Shown here piece after piece: positions 53,993 through 64,000 of a stretch of DNA of 64,000 nt (its first letter is position 1; each line of letters begins with the position of its first letter). The DNA comes from Halomonas nitroreducens (GTDB lineage Bacteria > Pseudomonadota > Gammaproteobacteria > Pseudomonadales > Halomonadaceae): contig NZ_RXNS01000002.1 of NCBI RefSeq assembly GCF_003966155.1, positions 124,001 through 188,000 on the forward strand. Reading direction: 5' to 3'. The notes beneath the pieces were generated by a model, which was not told the origin of the DNA, did not search any database, and saw only the letters and a list, made by a program, of their open reading frames with translations. A program made the translations under genes and the position numbers.

Positions 53993-55096
53993 TTAGCCCT
54001 TGCGCCGCTCGAAGTCGCCCATGAACTCGATCAAGGCGTCCACGGCAGCCTCCGGCACGGCATTGTAGAGGCTCGCCCGCATGCCCCCGACGCTGCGGTG
54101 CCCCTTGAGGTTGAGCAGACCGGCGGCCTCGGCCCCCTCCAGGAAGGGCTTGTCCAGGCGATCGTCGGCCAGCACGAAGGGAATGTTCATCCGCGAGCGA
54201 TTGCGCCGGGCGATCGGGTTCGAGTAGAGCTCGCTGCCGTCGATGGCGGCGTAGAGCTTCTCGGCCTTGCGGTTGTTGATGGCGTCCATCGCCGCCAGGC
54301 CGCCGATGTCGTCCTTGAGCCACTGGAAGACCAGACCGGCGAGGTACCAGCTGTAGGTGGCCGGGGTATTGACCATGGAGCCGGCCTCGGCCAGCGCCCG
54401 ATAGCCCAGCAGGCTCGGCATGTCGGCGCGGGCGCGGTCGAGCAGGTCCTCGCGGACGATCACCACGACGAGCCCGGCCGGGCCGATGTTCTTCTGGGCA
54501 CCCGCGTAGATCACCCCGAACCGCGACACGTCGAGCGGTCCGGAGAGGATGCTGGAGGACATGTCGCAGACCAGCGGGATCTGGCGGCCATCGGGCCGCA
54601 CCGCCTCGGGGATGTAGTCGAACTCCAGCCCGCCGATGGTCTCGTTGGCGGTGTAGTGGAGGTAGGCGGCATCCTCGGTCAAGGCAATGTCCGACTGGCG
54701 GGGCACCGCGGCATGGCCACCGGCCTCGCTGGACGCCGCAACCGGCGCGTCGCCGAACAGGTGGCGAGCCTCGGCGATGGCCTTCTTGCCCCAGATGCCG
54801 GTATGCAGGAAGTTGGCCTGCCCGCCGAGCCCCAGCAGGTTGTAGGGTACCGCGGCGAACTGCAGGGTGGCCCCGCCCTGGGTGAACAGCACTCGATAGT
54901 TGTCGGGAATGGCCAGCAGCTCGCGCAGGTCGCGCTCGGCCTGCTCGGCGATGGCCACATACTCCGGCGAGCGATGGCTCATCTCCATCACCGAGAGGCC
55001 ACGCCCCCGATAGTCCAGCAGCTCATCCCGGGCCCGGACCAGCACCGCCTCCGGTAGCGCGGCGGGCCCGGCACAGAAGTTGTAATGGCGTGTCAT
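53993..55096 (-). CDS. serC: Phosphoserine aminotransferase
   Basis: PLP enzyme for serine synthesis and the matching step of pyridoxal phosphate synthesis; 367 aa. The N-terminus YNFCAGPAALPEAVL is diagnostic; the PLP lysine is Lys202 in YAGAQKNIGPAGLVVV; MSSSILSGPLDVSRFG, NTPATYSWYLAGLVFQWLK and GHRSVGGMRASLYNA are family blocks. It follows gyrA by 17 bases and is followed by the heptamer array, then pheA. The gyrA-serC-pheA-aroA order is known from pseudomonads. Confidence 0.97.
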   Translation of the reverse strand: MTRHYNFCAGPAALPEAVLVRARDELLDYRGRGLSVMEMSHRSPEYVAIAEQAERDLRELLAIPDNYRVLFTQGGATLQFAAVPYNLLGLGGQANFLHTGIWGKKAIAEARHLFGDAPVAASSEAGGHAAVPRQSDIALTEDAAYLHYTANETIGGLEFDYIPEAVRPDGRQIPLVCDMSSSILSGPLDVSRFGVIYAGAQKNIGPAGLVVVIVREDLLDRARADMPSLLGYRALAEAGSMVNTPATYSWYLAGLVFQWLKDDIGGLAAMDAINNRKAEKLYAAIDGSELYSNPIARRNRSRMNIPFVLADDRLDKPFLEGAEAAGLLNLKGHRSVGGMRASLYNAVPEAAVDALIEFMGDFERRKG

Positions 55097-55113
55097 CAGC
55101 GTCGTGTTTCCGT

Positions 55114-57810
<2,697 letters not shown>

Positions 57811-57919
57811 GGGTCGTCGAATCCTTTGCACTGCAACAGGTTGGCGCGTCACGTGGCCGTGACATGGCGCGCAATAACAGCCTCACATCATACCACCCCG
57901 GGCGGGGCAAAGCAGCGGG

Positions 57920-58342
57920 CTATTGCGCAACGACCAGGGGCGCCATGGCATCGCGAAGCGCTCCCTCGATCGCCACCGCCTTGTTGGCGTGCACATCCAG
58001 CAGCACGAAGGTCACATCGGCGCTGGCCACGAGCTTGCCGTCCCGCGCCCGGCGAATGTCCTGATGCATACGAGCACTGCGCGAGCCGAGCTCGGCCAGG
58101 CCCGTCACCACCTCCAGGTCCTCGCCGGCCACCGCCGCACGCCGATAATCGATATTGAGGTTGACCGCCACGAAGGCCACGCCGCTGCGCTGCACCGCGT
58201 CGGCCAGTGCCGAGCGCTCGTCGAAGTAGGCCCAGCGCCCTTCTTCGAGGAACTCCAGGTAGCGAGCATTGTTGACGTGGCCGTAGCCGTCGAGGTGATA
58301 GCCGCGAACGCGCAGCGAAACCGTGGTTTGGCGAGATTCCAT
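57920..58342 (-). CDS. Acyl-CoA thioesterase, YbgC/4-HBT hotdog family
   Basis: Hotdog-fold thioesterase of 140 aa. The signature GYHLDGYGHVNNARYLEFLEEGRW carries the catalytic Asp/His region of the 4-hydroxybenzoyl-CoA type. VAVNLNIDYRRAA and ASADVTFVLLD follow. AGGAG lies nine bases before the ATG; the open frame extends 5' only by chance. There is no tol-pal neighbour, so it is probably not the tol-linked YbgC. The substrate is unknown. It is divergent from rdgC and stands 109 bases upstream of gyrA. Confidence 0.87.
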   Translation of the reverse strand: MESRQTTVSLRVRGYHLDGYGHVNNARYLEFLEEGRWAYFDERSALADAVQRSGVAFVAVNLNIDYRRAAVAGEDLEVVTGLAELGSRSARMHQDIRRARDGKLVASADVTFVLLDVHANKAVAIEGALRDAMAPLVVAQ

Positions 58343-58498
58343 GGAACTGGACTCCTGTGTCCGGGGAGGAAGCTGCGATTCTAGGCGTGCGACCGCCCCG
58401 CATTCAAACGGCAGTTTTAACCCTGAAGTCGGTTCATCGCTGGCACCCCCGGCTCCCATTCGCCATAATATGCCTCCTTTTCACCCGGGAAATGCTTC

Positions 58499-59449
58499 AT
58501 GTGGTTCAAGCACTTGCATCTCTACCGCCTGCACGGCGCTCCCGATCTGGACGCCGCCACCCTGGAAGAGGCGCTCGGCGAGCAGGCCTTCCGCCCCCTG
58601 GGCGGCAGTGAGCCGCGCCGCATCGGCTGGTGCCCGCCGGCCGGCCGCGCCGGCACCCAGCTGCTGCATGACCTGCAGGGCCAGCGCCTGATGACGGCCT
58701 TGCGCCAGGAGCGGATTCTGCCGGCTGCGGTGGTACGCGAGGAAGTGGAGGAGCGCGTGGACGCCCTCGAGACCGCCGAGGGCCGCAAGCTTCGGCGCCA
58801 GGAGAAGCTTGCTCTCAAGGAACAGGTCTACGAGGAGCTCCTTCCCCGAGCCTTCGTGCGCAGCCAGAAGGTCGACCTGTGGTGGGACAGCCGCCGGGAC
58901 CTGATCGCCGTCAACAGCAGCAGCCGCAAGCGTGCCGAGGAGATCCTCGACCTGCTGCGCGAGACCCTGGGCAGCCTCAAGGTGACGCCGCTGGCCAGCC
59001 AGACCCTGCCGATGCGCGCGATGACCACCTGGCTCGGCGACCCCGGCACACGCCCCGCCGACCTGGTGCTCGGTGACCAGGTGGAACTCAAGGCCAAGGG
59101 CGACGACGGGGTACTGCGCGCGCGGCAGGTGGACCTGGACAGCGACGAGATTCAGCAACTGCTGGAGAGCGGCCGCCAGGCCAGCAAGCTGGCCCTGAGC
59201 ATCGAGGGTCGCCTGACCTTCGTGCTGCATGACGACCTGGCCGTGAAGTCGCTGCGCTTCGATGACGCCCTGATCGACGAGGCCAGCCAGGCCGATGACG
59301 GCGGAGATGCCCTGCTGCGTCTGGAGACCGACTTCCTGCTGATGACCCAGGCCCTGGCCGAGAGTATCGAGCGCCTGCTGGCCTGGCTGGGCGGCGAAGC
59401 CAGTGCCGCCAGCGACGCCCAGCCCGTCCTGAGCGCCGACCCCGCATGA
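58499..59449 (+). CDS. rdgC: Recombination-associated protein RdgC
   Basis: Ring-shaped DNA-binding protein that restrains RecA; 316 aa, close to the usual 300. MWFKHLHLYRLH is the conserved N-terminus; LPRAFVRSQKVDLWWD, INSSSRKRAEEILDLLRETLGSL (here VNSSS) and MTTWLGDP are family blocks. It overlaps the next gene by four bases (ATGA), a pairing not obviously functional. Confidence 0.96.
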   Translation: MWFKHLHLYRLHGAPDLDAATLEEALGEQAFRPLGGSEPRRIGWCPPAGRAGTQLLHDLQGQRLMTALRQERILPAAVVREEVEERVDALETAEGRKLRRQEKLALKEQVYEELLPRAFVRSQKVDLWWDSRRDLIAVNSSSRKRAEEILDLLRETLGSLKVTPLASQTLPMRAMTTWLGDPGTRPADLVLGDQVELKAKGDDGVLRARQVDLDSDEIQQLLESGRQASKLALSIEGRLTFVLHDDLAVKSLRFDDALIDEASQADDGGDALLRLETDFLLMTQALAESIERLLAWLGGEASAASDAQPVLSADPA

Positions 59450-60633
59450 CCGAGCACGCCGCCGCGCCCATGAACACGACGCCAGACATGCACAACAACG
59501 ATCCCTGGGCCGAGATTCGCCCCTACCAGGACGACGAGGTCGCCGAGGTCCTGCAGCGCCTTGCCAACGACCCTGAGCTGCTGGATGCCCTGACCCGCTT
59601 CCGCCTGCCGCGCCTGGCGCGTATCATGCCGCGCCTGTCGCGAGCCGTGGCCAGTTTCGCCATCCGTCGCGAGGTGCGCGGGGTGACCAGCGTGCGGACC
59701 TTCCAGGGCCGCATCGCCAGCTACATGGAGCGGATGATCCGCAACTCCACCACCGACTTCCGGGCCGACGGCCTGGAGCGACTGGACCCGCAGGCGGCCT
59801 ATCTGTTTATCGGCAACCACCGCGACATCTCCCTGGACCCCGCCTTCGTCAACTATGCCCTGTACCTTGCCGGCCGCGACACGGTGCGCATCGCCATCGG
59901 CGACAACCTGTTGAAGAAGCCCTATGTCACCGACCTGATGCGGCTCAACAAGAGCTTCATCGTGCCGCGCAGCGCCCGAGGCAAGCGGGCCATGCTGGCC
60001 GCCTACCAGAAACTCTCCGCCTATATCCGCCACTCCATTACCGAGGACAACCACTCGATCTGGATGGCCCAGCGGGAAGGCCGGGCCAAGGACGGCATCG
60101 ACCGCACCGACCCGGCGATCATCAAGATGCTGACCATGGCGCGTCGCGGGCAGGACCGCCAGGCCGGCCTCGGTGAGGCCATCGCCGAACTGCGCCTGGT
60201 GCCGGTGTCGATCAGCTACGAGTTCGACCCCTGCGACCTCCAGAAGGCCCGCGAGCTGTACGCGGTCCACGAGCGCGGCAACTACGAGAAGAGCGAGTTC
60301 GAGGACATCAGCTCCATCGTCGCCGGCATCACCGGCCACAAGGGGCGTGTCCACCTGCGATTCGGCACGCCGCTGAGCGCCGACTTCGACACTCCCGAAG
60401 CCGTGGCCGAGGAGATCGACCGTCAGGTACTCGAGGGCTACCACCTCTTTCCCAGCCACTACCTGGCCCTCGAGGCCCTGGGGGATGCGCCCGAGCTGGT
60501 CGATCTCAGCGAGGTGACCGACGCCGACCGCGCCCGCTTCCAGGCCCGCCTCGCCGAGGTACCCGAGGAGCTGCGCGCCTGGTGGCTCGCCCAGTATGCC
60601 AACCCGGTGCGCAGCCGGGCGGCCCGGGGCTGA
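59446..60633 (+). CDS. Acyltransferase, PlsC-like superfamily
   Basis: Protein of 395 aa with a glycerol-phosphate acyltransferase fold, predicted to be cytoplasmic or membrane-peripheral since no membrane helix is seen. NHRDISLDPAFVNYAL corresponds to the catalytic His-Asp motif, though the spacing from His to the second Asp is one longer than the standard HX4D. IWMAQREGRAKDG resembles the PlsC glycerol-phosphate motif (EGTR type), and LRLVPVSISYEFDPCDLQKA follows. Substrate unknown; lysophosphatidate or another acceptor. Translation is coupled to rdgC by a four-base overlap, and a cation efflux gene follows after five bases. Confidence 0.8.
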   Translation: MTEHAAAPMNTTPDMHNNDPWAEIRPYQDDEVAEVLQRLANDPELLDALTRFRLPRLARIMPRLSRAVASFAIRREVRGVTSVRTFQGRIASYMERMIRNSTTDFRADGLERLDPQAAYLFIGNHRDISLDPAFVNYALYLAGRDTVRIAIGDNLLKKPYVTDLMRLNKSFIVPRSARGKRAMLAAYQKLSAYIRHSITEDNHSIWMAQREGRAKDGIDRTDPAIIKMLTMARRGQDRQAGLGEAIAELRLVPVSISYEFDPCDLQKARELYAVHERGNYEKSEFEDISSIVAGITGHKGRVHLRFGTPLSADFDTPEAVAEEIDRQVLEGYHLFPSHYLALEALGDAPELVDLSEVTDADRARFQARLAEVPEELRAWWLAQYANPVRSRAARG

Positions 60634-60638
60634 GCCCC

Positions 60639-61802
60639 ATGTCGGCCACCGAGGTCCGTGATCGCCAGACCCGCGAGGCCCACAAGGTCACCCTCGTCGG
60701 GGCGGTCGTGGACTTCGTGGTCGGCATGGCCAAGCTCGTCACCGGCCTGCTGGTGGGTTCGGCAGCGCTGGTGGCCGACGGCATCCACTCCTTCTCCGAT
60801 ATCGTCACCGACATCTTCGTGCTCGCGGCGACTCATTTTGGCCGCCAGGCGCCGGACAGCGAGCACCCCTATGGCCATGGACGCATCGAGACCCTGGCCA
60901 CCCTCTGGCTGGGCAGCGTGCTGATCTTCGTCGCCGGCGGCATCGCCTGGGCCAGCCTGAGCCGCCTGCTGGATGGCGAACCGGTCCCCGCGCCCGGCGG
61001 TTGGGCCATTGGCATCGCCCTGGTCGCCCTGCTCGCCAAGGAGTGGATCTACCACTACACCCTAGGCGTCGCCCGGCGCATCGGCTCCCGCCTGCTCGAG
61101 GCCAATGCCTGGCATTCCCGTTCCGACGCCCTCTCCACTCTCGTGGTCCTGATCGGCCTGGTGGCGGCCCAGGCAGGCCTTGGCTGGATGGATGCCGTGG
61201 CCGCCATCGTGGTAGGCGTCATGGTCGGCCAGGTGGGCGGCAAGCTGCTCTGGGATTCCAGCCAGGAACTGATCGACACGGCGCTGCCCCACGCCGACAG
61301 GGCGGCACTGCAGGACACCGCCGAGTCGGCGCCCGGTGTCAGGAGTGTCCATGACCTGCGGACGCGCAAGCTCGGCAGCGACGTGCTCCTCGACCTGCAT
61401 GTCGTGGTCCCGCCCCGGGTCACGGTCTCCGAGGCCCACGAGATCGGCAACGAGGTCACCCGGCGCCTTCGCGAGGCGTTTCCGAACCTCTCCGACGTGA
61501 CCTTCCACATCGATCCCGAAGATGATGCCGGGGAGACAGCGCACAGCCTGAGACCCGGCCTGCCGTTGCGCCATGATGTGGAGCAGCAGTTGGATGATGC
61601 CTGGCACGAGCTGGCCATCTGGCAGCATCGCATCGATCTGGACCTGCACTACCTGGATGACCGTATCGACGTCTCGCTCTACGTCGACCGCCTGCCACCG
61701 GATGCCAGCCTCGATCAGGCCGCCGACATGCTGCGCCGCTGCGCCGGCCACCTCCCGTGGGTGGGTCGGCTACGCCTGTGGCAGGGCCCCGGCCGCGGCT
61801 GA
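60639..61802 (+). CDS. Cation diffusion facilitator (FieF/CDF family)
   Basis: Inner-membrane divalent cation/proton antiporter of 387 aa. Six membrane segments fill residues about 10-215, with the metal ligands in SAALVADGIHSFSDIVTD (second segment, DxxxD) and NAWHSRSDALSTL (fifth segment, HxxxD). The cytoplasmic C-terminal domain shows VRSVHDLRTRKLGSDVLLDLHVVV. The extra 90 residues after it, with His and Asp, extend beyond the usual 300 aa. Metal could be iron, zinc or manganese. Starts five bases after the acyltransferase stop. Confidence 0.9.
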   Translation: MSATEVRDRQTREAHKVTLVGAVVDFVVGMAKLVTGLLVGSAALVADGIHSFSDIVTDIFVLAATHFGRQAPDSEHPYGHGRIETLATLWLGSVLIFVAGGIAWASLSRLLDGEPVPAPGGWAIGIALVALLAKEWIYHYTLGVARRIGSRLLEANAWHSRSDALSTLVVLIGLVAAQAGLGWMDAVAAIVVGVMVGQVGGKLLWDSSQELIDTALPHADRAALQDTAESAPGVRSVHDLRTRKLGSDVLLDLHVVVPPRVTVSEAHEIGNEVTRRLREAFPNLSDVTFHIDPEDDAGETAHSLRPGLPLRHDVEQQLDDAWHELAIWQHRIDLDLHYLDDRIDVSLYVDRLPPDASLDQAADMLRRCAGHLPWVGRLRLWQGPGRG

Positions 61803-61876
61803 TCGTGCTCATACGCTCGCATTAGCGCCTCCTGCAACCTAAAATTGAGCAAAAGCTCATTAATCGGCGAGACCGC

Positions 61877-62593
61877 ATGGCCGACCGCTCGACCCACGCT
61901 CCCGCATCGCTCGGCCGTCGACGCTTTCTGGCGTCGATGGGCAGCCTGGCGCTAGGCGGCATCCTGGGACTGCGGCCGACGAGACTCGAGGCACGCCTCG
62001 ATGCGCCCCGCCTACGTCGCAGCATGGAAGACGCCTACGGCCAGTCGGGACTCGAGGTGCTGGACGACTGGTTCGGCCTGCTCGATCGCCTGGCCGGTGC
62101 CGACCTCGACCGCCAGCTGCGCGAGGTCAACGGCTTCTTCAACCGCCGCGTGCGATGGCTGGACGACAGCCTCATCTGGCGACAGGAAGACTACTGGGCC
62201 ACGCCCCTGGAAACCCTGGGCCGCGGCGAAGGGGACTGCGAGGACTTTTCCATCGCCAAGTACATCACCCTGCAGCAGCTCGGCATTCCCACCGATCAGC
62301 TCAGGATGATCTATGTGAGGGCCCGGATCGGGCGCAGCCAGATCACCCAGGCCCATATGGTGCTGGGCTATTACGAGACGCCGGACGCCGAGCCACTGAT
62401 CCTGGACAACCTGGTGCCTTCCATCACGCCCGCCCGGGATCGCACCGACCTGGATCCGCTTTTCAGCTTCAACAGCAGCGGCCTGTGGGCCGGTGGCTCG
62501 AGCCGTTCCCGGGCCGACCCCGTCGCCAGGCTCTCGCGCTGGCGACGCGTCCTCGACCGCATGCGACTACAGGGATTCATCCAGGGGGGATAA
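61877..62593 (+). CDS. lapG: LapG-type periplasmic cysteine protease
   Basis: Transglutaminase-like protease (BTLCP family), 238 aa, that cuts a large surface adhesin near its N-terminus and so releases cells from a biofilm when LapD lets it go. The triad is Cys121 in EGDCEDFSIAKY, His in TQAHMVLGYY and Asp in LILDNLVP. The N-terminus has a Tat-like signal, GRRRFLASMGSLALGGILG. The adjacent lapD confirms the role. The adhesin itself (LapA type) is not in the window. Confidence 0.92.
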   Translation: MADRSTHAPASLGRRRFLASMGSLALGGILGLRPTRLEARLDAPRLRRSMEDAYGQSGLEVLDDWFGLLDRLAGADLDRQLREVNGFFNRRVRWLDDSLIWRQEDYWATPLETLGRGEGDCEDFSIAKYITLQQLGIPTDQLRMIYVRARIGRSQITQAHMVLGYYETPDAEPLILDNLVPSITPARDRTDLDPLFSFNSSGLWAGGSSRSRADPVARLSRWRRVLDRMRLQGFIQGG

Positions 62594-62597
62594 CGAG

Positions 62598-64000
62598 ATG
62601 TCGCTCATCAAGCAACTGTGGCTGATCATCGTGGGACTGCTGTTGCTGGCCTTCGGCGGCAGCCTGTTCATCGGCGTGACCTCGAGCCGTGCCTATATCG
62701 AACAGGAAGTCCGCATCAAGAATGCCGACAACGCCAACGCCCTGGCGCTGACCATGAGCCAGATGCCCAAGGATGCCGTCACCCTGGCCCTGCTGGTCTC
62801 GGCCCAGTTCGATACGGGCTACTACCGGCGGATCGAGCTGCGCGATTTCGACGGCGAGGTGATCGAGCAGCGCCAGGCGGATGCGGCCATTGAGGACGTG
62901 CCGGACTGGTTCAGCGAGCTGATCGAGTTCGACGTGCCTGCCGGAACCGCCGTGGTGCAGGATGGTTGGCAACAGTTCGCCACCCTGAGCGTGGAGAGCC
63001 AGCACAGCTACGCCTACCGCTCTCTCTGGCAAAGCACCCTGGAGCTGGCCGGATGGTTCCTGCTCGCCGGCAGCCTCAGCCTGCTGCTGGGCTGGTGGCT
63101 GGTGCGTTCGATCCGCCAGCCACTGCATCGGGTCGTGGACCAGGCGCGCGACATCGGCATGCGACGCTTCACGACCTCGAAGGTGCCACGGACCCGCGAG
63201 CTGCGCGATGTGGTCGTGGCCATGAACCAGCTCGCCGAGACCGTGGGCGACATGCTCGGCACCGAGAGTCAGAAGCTCGATGTCCTGCGCCGTCGCCTCC
63301 AGCACGACGCGGTGACCGGGGCGCTGAATCGCGAGGCCTTTCTCAGTCAGTTGCAGATCCACCTGGAGAGCCACGACTTTCGCGCCAGTGGTACCCTGGT
63401 GCTGGTGCGCGTCAGCCGACTGACGCAGATCAACGAGCAACTCGGCCATGCCGATACCGATGCCCTCCTCAAGGCCCTGACCGAGACCCTGGAACAGCTG
63501 GCCCAGGTGCATGGCAGTGGCCTGGCCGGCCGACTCAACGGCAGCGACTTCGCCTTGCTGCTGCCCGGCCTGGATGACGCGGAATACGTCCACCAGGAAC
63601 TGGTGAAGCGTCTCAAGGCTCTGGTCCGGGACGAGGACGCCATGATCGGTCTGCCGGCCGCCATCAGTCCCTATTGCCAGGGCGACCGACGCGGCACCCT
63701 GCTGGCCAGCCTGGACGGCGCGCTCTCCAGCGCCGAGGCCCGTGGCCAGCACAGCATCACCATCATCGAGGATGGCAAGCAGAAGAGCCTGTTCCACACC
63801 CATGCCCAATGGCGTAGCGCCCTGCAGCAGGCCATGCAGGAGGGAGTCTTCCTGGCGCACTTCCCGGTGCTGGACAGCGGTGGCAAGCTGCTGCACTACG
63901 AGTGCCCCTCGCGTCTGCGGCTCGACCAGCAGTGGCAGCCCGGCGGAGTCTTCATGCCCTGGGTGACGCGTCTGGGCCTCGAGACGGAGCTGGACCTGGC
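62598..64000 (+). CDS. lapD: LapD c-di-GMP receptor (3' end outside window)
   Basis: Inner-membrane receptor that holds LapG when c-di-GMP is high. The visible 467 residues give: a membrane helix at 6-28; a periplasmic domain at about 29-148; a second helix at 149-170 (LAGWFLLAGSLSLLLGWWLV); a HAMP segment; a GGDEF-like domain from about 235 (HDAVTGALNREAFLSQLQ); and the start of an EAL-like domain. The GGDEF signature is lost (RLNGSDFALLL) and the EAL position reads YECPSRL, so it should bind but neither make nor cleave c-di-GMP. It starts four bases after the lapG stop, the standard pair. Confidence 0.93.
   Translation, partial: MSLIKQLWLIIVGLLLLAFGGSLFIGVTSSRAYIEQEVRIKNADNANALALTMSQMPKDAVTLALLVSAQFDTGYYRRIELRDFDGEVIEQRQADAAIEDVPDWFSELIEFDVPAGTAVVQDGWQQFATLSVESQHSYAYRSLWQSTLELAGWFLLAGSLSLLLGWWLVRSIRQPLHRVVDQARDIGMRRFTTSKVPRTRELRDVVVAMNQLAETVGDMLGTESQKLDVLRRRLQHDAVTGALNREAFLSQLQIHLESHDFRASGTLVLVRVSRLTQINEQLGHADTDALLKALTETLEQLAQVHGSGLAGRLNGSDFALLLPGLDDAEYVHQELVKRLKALVRDEDAMIGLPAAISPYCQGDRRGTLLASLDGALSSAEARGQHSITIIEDGKQKSLFHTHAQWRSALQQAMQEGVFLAHFPVLDSGGKLLHYECPSRLRLDQQWQPGGVFMPWVTRLGLETELDL

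Noticed and set aside
52229..55057. Long plus-strand open frame through the GAGGTTC repeat
   Set aside because: Antisense to tyrA-aroA, pheA and serC; remains open partly because the repeat has no stop codon in any frame.
58440..58465. dif site (terminus recombination site) near rdgC, given the tus gene
   Set aside because: CATAATATG has some resemblance but the 28-bp dif pattern with two XerC/D half-sites is not present here or elsewhere in the window.

Overview
The window is a compact, very GC-rich (roughly two-thirds G+C by eye) stretch of a gammaproteobacterial chromosome. The gene set fits Halomonadaceae (Halomonas or Chromohalobacter type): a tyrA-aroA fusion in a serC-pheA-tyrA/aroA-cmk-rpsA supraoperon, a Pseudomonas-type MvaT nucleoid protein instead of enterobacterial H-NS, AcnB, PpsA with its regulator PpsR, RdgC, and the pilD-coaE-yacG order. 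Genus is an inference from gene content. No rRNA, tRNA, CRISPR array, insertion sequence or prophage was seen.

Layout. 1-6.5 kb: end of an RNA helicase gene (rhlE), two unrecognised small genes, a CynX-type transporter, asparaginase, a DUF2789 protein and an HDOD-GGDEF signalling protein. 6.5-11.3 kb: a START-fold lipid-binding protein and trhP (tRNA U34 hydroxylation) on the minus strand, then the overlapping queuosine-precursor operon queC-queE-queD-like-ykgJ on the plus strand. 11.3-16.3 kb: a 1299-residue BTAD/AAA regulator, miaE and a DUF1289 protein. 16.4-21.8 kb: acnB, rraA, and a membrane glycerophosphodiesterase. 21.8-27.3 kb: gamma-glutamyltransferase, a membrane protein, a universal stress protein and a Lon-type protease. 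27.5-31 kb: divergent ppsA/ppsR. 31-33.4 kb: glutaryl-CoA dehydrogenase with a CoA-transferase. 33.5-41 kb: a MATE pump, then valine catabolism (mmsB, hydroxyisobutyryl-CoA hydrolase, isobutyryl-CoA dehydrogenase) divergent from a LiuR-like MerR regulator and an acyl-CoA synthetase. 41-45.9 kb: hpt, nagZ, then pilD-coaE-yacG-tus. 46-49.5 kb: a less GC-rich patch with an AraC-type regulator and mvaT, then rpsA. 49.7-57.8 kb: cmk, tyrA-aroA, pheA, serC and gyrA, all on the minus strand. 57.9-64 kb: thioesterase, rdgC, acyltransferase, cation efflux, lapG and the start of lapD.

How the genes work together. Three tRNA-modification activities act at or near the anticodon (TrhP, queuosine synthesis, MiaE). 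Amino-acid carbon enters central metabolism through the valine and glutarate pathways, next to aconitase and PEP synthase. LapG and LapD form a c-di-GMP-controlled switch for release of a surface adhesin.

The most unusual signal is a set of intergenic arrays with strict 7-bp periodicity (8.5, 41.0-41.16 and 53.77-53.99 kb). Two of the three have the same composite shape: a perfect heptamer array, a hairpin, then a diverged heptamer array in the opposite orientation. Also worth attention: a chromosomal Tus homologue coupled to yacG, a QueD-like protein made of two PTPS modules of which only the second keeps the metal site, and G-homopolymer tracts inside nagZ.
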